This document shows, piece by piece, positions 44,392-47,151 of a stretch of DNA of 47,151 nucleotides. The number at the start of each line of letters is the position of its first letter. The stretch's first letter is position 1. The position numbers and the translations under genes were made by a program. Source of the DNA: Comamonadaceae bacterium (GTDB lineage: Bacteria; Pseudomonadota; Gammaproteobacteria; Burkholderiales; Burkholderiaceae_C); the NCBI GenBank assembly GCA_947450645.1, contig CANFWH010000015.1:1-47151 (forward strand), in the 5' to 3' direction. The notes beneath the pieces were generated by a model. That model was not told the DNA's origin. It saw only the letters and a list, made by a program, of their open reading frames with translations, and did no database searches.

Positions 44392-45878
44392 CCCACACTT
44401 TTCTCTGGCACGACTACGAAACGTTCGGGTTGAACACACGCCGCGACCGCCCTGCGCAGTTTGCGGGGATTCGCACGGACGCGGATTTGAATGAAATTGG
44501 CGAGCCGATTGAGCTGTATTGCCAGCCGCATGCTGACTACCTACCCAACCCCGAGTCGTGTTTGCTAACTGGTATTACGCCGCAGCGCTGCCTTGAGCGT
44601 GGCATTCCTGAGCCTGAGTTTGCGCGGCAGATTGAAGAAGCACTTGGCGCCGAGGGCACGATTGGCGTGGGCTACAACACGATTCGCTTTGACGACGAAG
44701 TGACGCGCAATTTGTTTTGGCGCAATTTGATCGACCCGTATTCACGCGAGTGGCGTAACCAGTGCGGGCGTTGGGATATTCAAGATTTGGTGCGGGCAAC
44801 GTATGCGCTACGGCCTGATGGCATCAACTGGCCTCTTGACGCGGATGGCAAACCGCGCTTCAAACTAGAAATGCTCACAAAAGCCAACGGCATCGCGCAC
44901 GAAGCTGCACATGATGCGGTGAGCGACGTGCGTGCCACCATTGCGCTGGCACGGCTCATCAAAACGCTTCAGCCCAAGCTGTTCGATTTTTATTTGGCGC
45001 TACACAAAAAAGATCGCGTGATGCAAGAGATGAATCTGCCCGCCACGCAAATGTTTGCCAAGCCCTTTATCCACGTGAGCGGTATGTTCCCCGCCGAGCG
45101 CGGCTGCATGGCGGTGATGTGGCCACTCGCTACGCACCCAACCAACAAGAACGAAATCATTGCGTGGGATTTATGCTCGGATGCCGACGCACCCAATATT
45201 CTGATGGACTTAAAGGCCGAGCAAATCCGCGAGCGCATGTTTACCAAACAAGACGATTTGCCTGAAGGCGTGATGCGCTTACCTATCAAAACCGTGCATC
45301 TGAACAAGTCGCCGTTTGTGCTGGGCAATCTAAAAATACTGACGCCAGCGCTACAAGAAAAATGGGGTATTGATTTAGAGCAATGCCTCGGGAAGGCACA
45401 GCTAGCAAGGGCTCTACCTGATATGAGTGCCGTGTGGAGCGAAGTTTTTAAACGGCCAACTAACAACTACGACGCACCGCTAGATGTGGATGAGGCGCTC
45501 TACGATGGATTTATCAACGATGCCGATAGACGCACGCTGGCGCAATTGCAAAAGCAAGCCGCCACGGCGCCCGAGAAGCTGGGCAACAAGCTACCCGCAT
45601 TTGATGACCCGCGTTTAGATGAAGTGTTTTGGCGCTTTCGCGCACGTAACTTCCCGCAAAGTTTGGATACCGAAGAGCAAGCCGCGTGGCATGAACACTG
45701 CCGTGCGCGGCTGGTGGATGGCGCGGGAAATGCTCGAACTCTAAGCAGCTATTTTGAAGAGATTGATAAGCTGCAAGCCACATTGGATGAGGCTTCCGAG
45801 CCAAATATGGCTGGCAAGGCAGTGTTAGCAAGGCTTCGCGAATACGGGGATGGTTTGCGTCAACCACTATCATGCTGA
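44388..45878 (+). CDS. sbcB: Exodeoxyribonuclease I
   Basis: The 496-aa protein starts THTFLWHDYETFG, the DnaQ-like Exo I motif with the metal-binding Asp and Glu, followed by DRPAQFAGIRTD, GVGYNTIRFDDEVTRNLFWRN and AHDAVSDVRATIALARL (Exo III motif). The SH3-like and C-terminal helical parts of Exo I follow. It degrades single-stranded DNA 3' to 5' in recombination and mismatch repair. Its start overlaps the 53-aa gene. Confidence 0.95.
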   Translation: MTHTFLWHDYETFGLNTRRDRPAQFAGIRTDADLNEIGEPIELYCQPHADYLPNPESCLLTGITPQRCLERGIPEPEFARQIEEALGAEGTIGVGYNTIRFDDEVTRNLFWRNLIDPYSREWRNQCGRWDIQDLVRATYALRPDGINWPLDADGKPRFKLEMLTKANGIAHEAAHDAVSDVRATIALARLIKTLQPKLFDFYLALHKKDRVMQEMNLPATQMFAKPFIHVSGMFPAERGCMAVMWPLATHPTNKNEIIAWDLCSDADAPNILMDLKAEQIRERMFTKQDDLPEGVMRLPIKTVHLNKSPFVLGNLKILTPALQEKWGIDLEQCLGKAQLARALPDMSAVWSEVFKRPTNNYDAPLDVDEALYDGFINDADRRTLAQLQKQAATAPEKLGNKLPAFDDPRLDEVFWRFRARNFPQSLDTEEQAAWHEHCRARLVDGAGNARTLSSYFEEIDKLQATLDEASEPNMAGKAVLARLREYGDGLRQPLSC

Positions 45879-45898
45879 CAAATAACTAAGGAGACGTG

Positions 45899-45949
45899 AT
45901 GAAATCGCTTTTAACAGGCCTAGCCGTTTTGACTTAAGGACTACTACCC
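45899..45949 (+). other. Signal-peptide remnant with in-frame TAA before the hydrolase
   Basis: A strong ribosome site (AAGGAG) precedes ATG 45899: MKSLLTGLAVLT, then TAA (45935-45937), then GLLP in the same frame running into the ATG at 45950. Together they look like one signal peptide broken by a stop. Confidence 0.7.
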
Positions 45950-47151
45950 ATGTCCACACCGTTGGCACAAAATCGAATTGACACCATCAGAGCAGATGCG
46001 CCTGCCCTAGCCGCTTACGGCACTCACAGCATTGGTGTGCGCACTTTGCAAGTTGTCAATCCCAATCAGATTGACGTACTGCAAATTGACCCGAAAGCTC
46101 CCAAACCAGTAGTGCTGCCGCGCTACAACCGCCCGATTACGCTAGAAGTTTGGTATCCCGCGCAAGCAGGCGCAACGGGGAATACGACTTTGCGCGCCTT
46201 GGTACGCGATGGCAAAACCGAAGTTGGCCTGCAAGGACGCGCGGTACGGGATGCTGCACCAGCGTCGGGCACGGCATTCCCACTGGTGATCATTTCGCAT
46301 GGCTTCCCAGGCAACCGCTTTTTGCTTTCGCCTATTGCCGAAAACATTGCGTCTAAGGGCTACGTAGTCGCGTCGATTGACCATACGGATTCGACCTACG
46401 ATGTCTTTACTAAAAATCCTCTTAGCTTTGCTTCCACACTCGTTAACAGACCGCTCGATCAAGTTTTTGTTTTGAACGCAATGGCGCGTCAATCAAAGGA
46501 TTCAGCGTCGTTCTTAAACGGTCTTGTGGACGCTGAACGCAGCGCGGTCGTTGGTTACTCGATGGGTGGCTATGGCGCGCTCATTACGGCTGGCGCTGGC
46601 GTGACGCAAAAAGCGGTGGATTCCGATGTCGCTCCTGTGATCGTCCCGCACGGTCTTTTGGGCGTGCATGTGGCGGGTAGCGCAACGCAGCAGGCCTTAT
46701 TCGATAAGCGCATCAAAACGATTGTGGCTATTGCGCCTTGGGGGCATATCCGTGGTATGTTTGATGCGCAAACAGTGTCCAGCATCAAAGTCCCTGCGCT
46801 ATGGCTAGCGGGATCAGTCGATGATGTCTCGGGTTACGACAACATTCGCGCCACTTGGCAAGGCGCAACGGGCGTTGACCGCACTCTGCTCACGTTTGAA
46901 AATGCCAATCACAACGCGGCTGCGCCTATGCCCGCGCCGCTAGAGGCGCAAGCGGTTGACCCCAAGACAGGCGCAACGATGGCGAACCACTACATCGATG
47001 CCGTGTGGGATAACGTGCGTATGAACAATATTGCCGAGCACTACATCACCGCTTGGCTTGGCAAATACCTAAAGGGCGACGCTGGCATGGACGCGTACTT
47101 TGATCCAGCCGCATGGAAGGGCTTCCCGCCTCGTACCGCCAAAGGTTTGAA
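45950..47151 (+). CDS. Alpha/beta hydrolase (dienelactone hydrolase/PAF-acetylhydrolase-like), 3' partial
   Basis: The frame is open from ATG 45950 to the window edge (400 codons seen). Features are an N-terminal lid region ending in VWYPAQ, oxyanion area IISHGFPGN, DHTDSTYD, nucleophile elbow GYSMGGYGAL, acid region LAGSVDDVSGY and a likely catalytic His in ENANHNAA. Together they indicate a serine hydrolase with ester or lactone substrates; the family is normally exported. The natural start is most likely 45899, but a TAA breaks that frame, so only a leaderless protein started at 45950 (AAGGA 12 bases upstream) could be made. It is either a new pseudogene or relocated to the cytoplasm. Confidence 0.8.
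   Translation, partial: MSTPLAQNRIDTIRADAPALAAYGTHSIGVRTLQVVNPNQIDVLQIDPKAPKPVVLPRYNRPITLEVWYPAQAGATGNTTLRALVRDGKTEVGLQGRAVRDAAPASGTAFPLVIISHGFPGNRFLLSPIAENIASKGYVVASIDHTDSTYDVFTKNPLSFASTLVNRPLDQVFVLNAMARQSKDSASFLNGLVDAERSAVVGYSMGGYGALITAGAGVTQKAVDSDVAPVIVPHGLLGVHVAGSATQQALFDKRIKTIVAIAPWGHIRGMFDAQTVSSIKVPALWLAGSVDDVSGYDNIRATWQGATGVDRTLLTFENANHNAAAPMPAPLEAQAVDPKTGATMANHYIDAVWDNVRMNNIAEHYITAWLGKYLKGDAGMDAYFDPAAWKGFPPRTAKGL

Overview
The window reads as chromosomal DNA of a betaproteobacterium, most likely order Burkholderiales. This is inferred from gene content: hslVU beside a DksA with a long Lys/Ala/Pro-rich N-terminal extension, a very large DUF3683/FAD/FeS oxidoreductase, ybeD, a zf-CHCC protein, and operons packed with ATGA/TGATG overlaps. 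Genus cannot be named from the sequence alone. No tRNA, rRNA, CRISPR array or replication origin was seen.

Layout. 1-3185 is a scarred, AT-richer border: the end of a DDE transposase, a cytochrome c lipoprotein cut short by it, a Cyc2-like fused cytochrome-porin with a perfect FNR box upstream, and a methyltransferase gene killed by one in-frame TGA, lying between two related short insertion-sequence relics (151 and 128 bp). 3186-16581 is the most striking region. It holds a histidine kinase/NarL-type regulator pair, then a lipoprotein, an OmpA-family protein, a TPR-CHAT protease, a CHASE2 membrane protein, an SH3-metacaspase-DUF4384 protein and two further caspase-like proteins. An identical 20-bp partly palindromic element occurs exactly three times, each 76-79 bp before the first start codon of one of the three effector transcription units. 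A HigBA/RelE-like toxin-antitoxin pair sits on the opposite strand inside this cluster, with its likely operator overlapping the presumed promoter of the CHASE2-caspase operon. I infer one co-regulated, envelope-located regulon of four His/Cys-dyad (CHAT/caspase) proteins.

16615-28443 is mostly metabolic and envelope genes: an aldehyde dehydrogenase and a sterol desaturase-family protein divergent from a LysR regulator, Uup, an unusual SDR lacking the catalytic Tyr/Lys, an OGT/SPINDLY-type glycosyltransferase, an L-idonate/5-ketogluconate dehydrogenase pair split by an FkbM methyltransferase, YbeD, a zinc-finger protein and a heptosyltransferase. 28452-42937 is core: the giant DUF3683 oxidoreductase, hslVU, a STAS-like protein coupled to dksA, glpD/glpK behind an orphan periplasmic binding protein, proC and radA. 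43001-44391 is a small AT-rich islet between radA and sbcB encoding a DUF5343-like protein, a Swt1-type HEPN protein with an Rx4H motif and a 53-aa acidic protein. The window ends in an alpha/beta hydrolase whose signal peptide is interrupted by an in-frame TAA.
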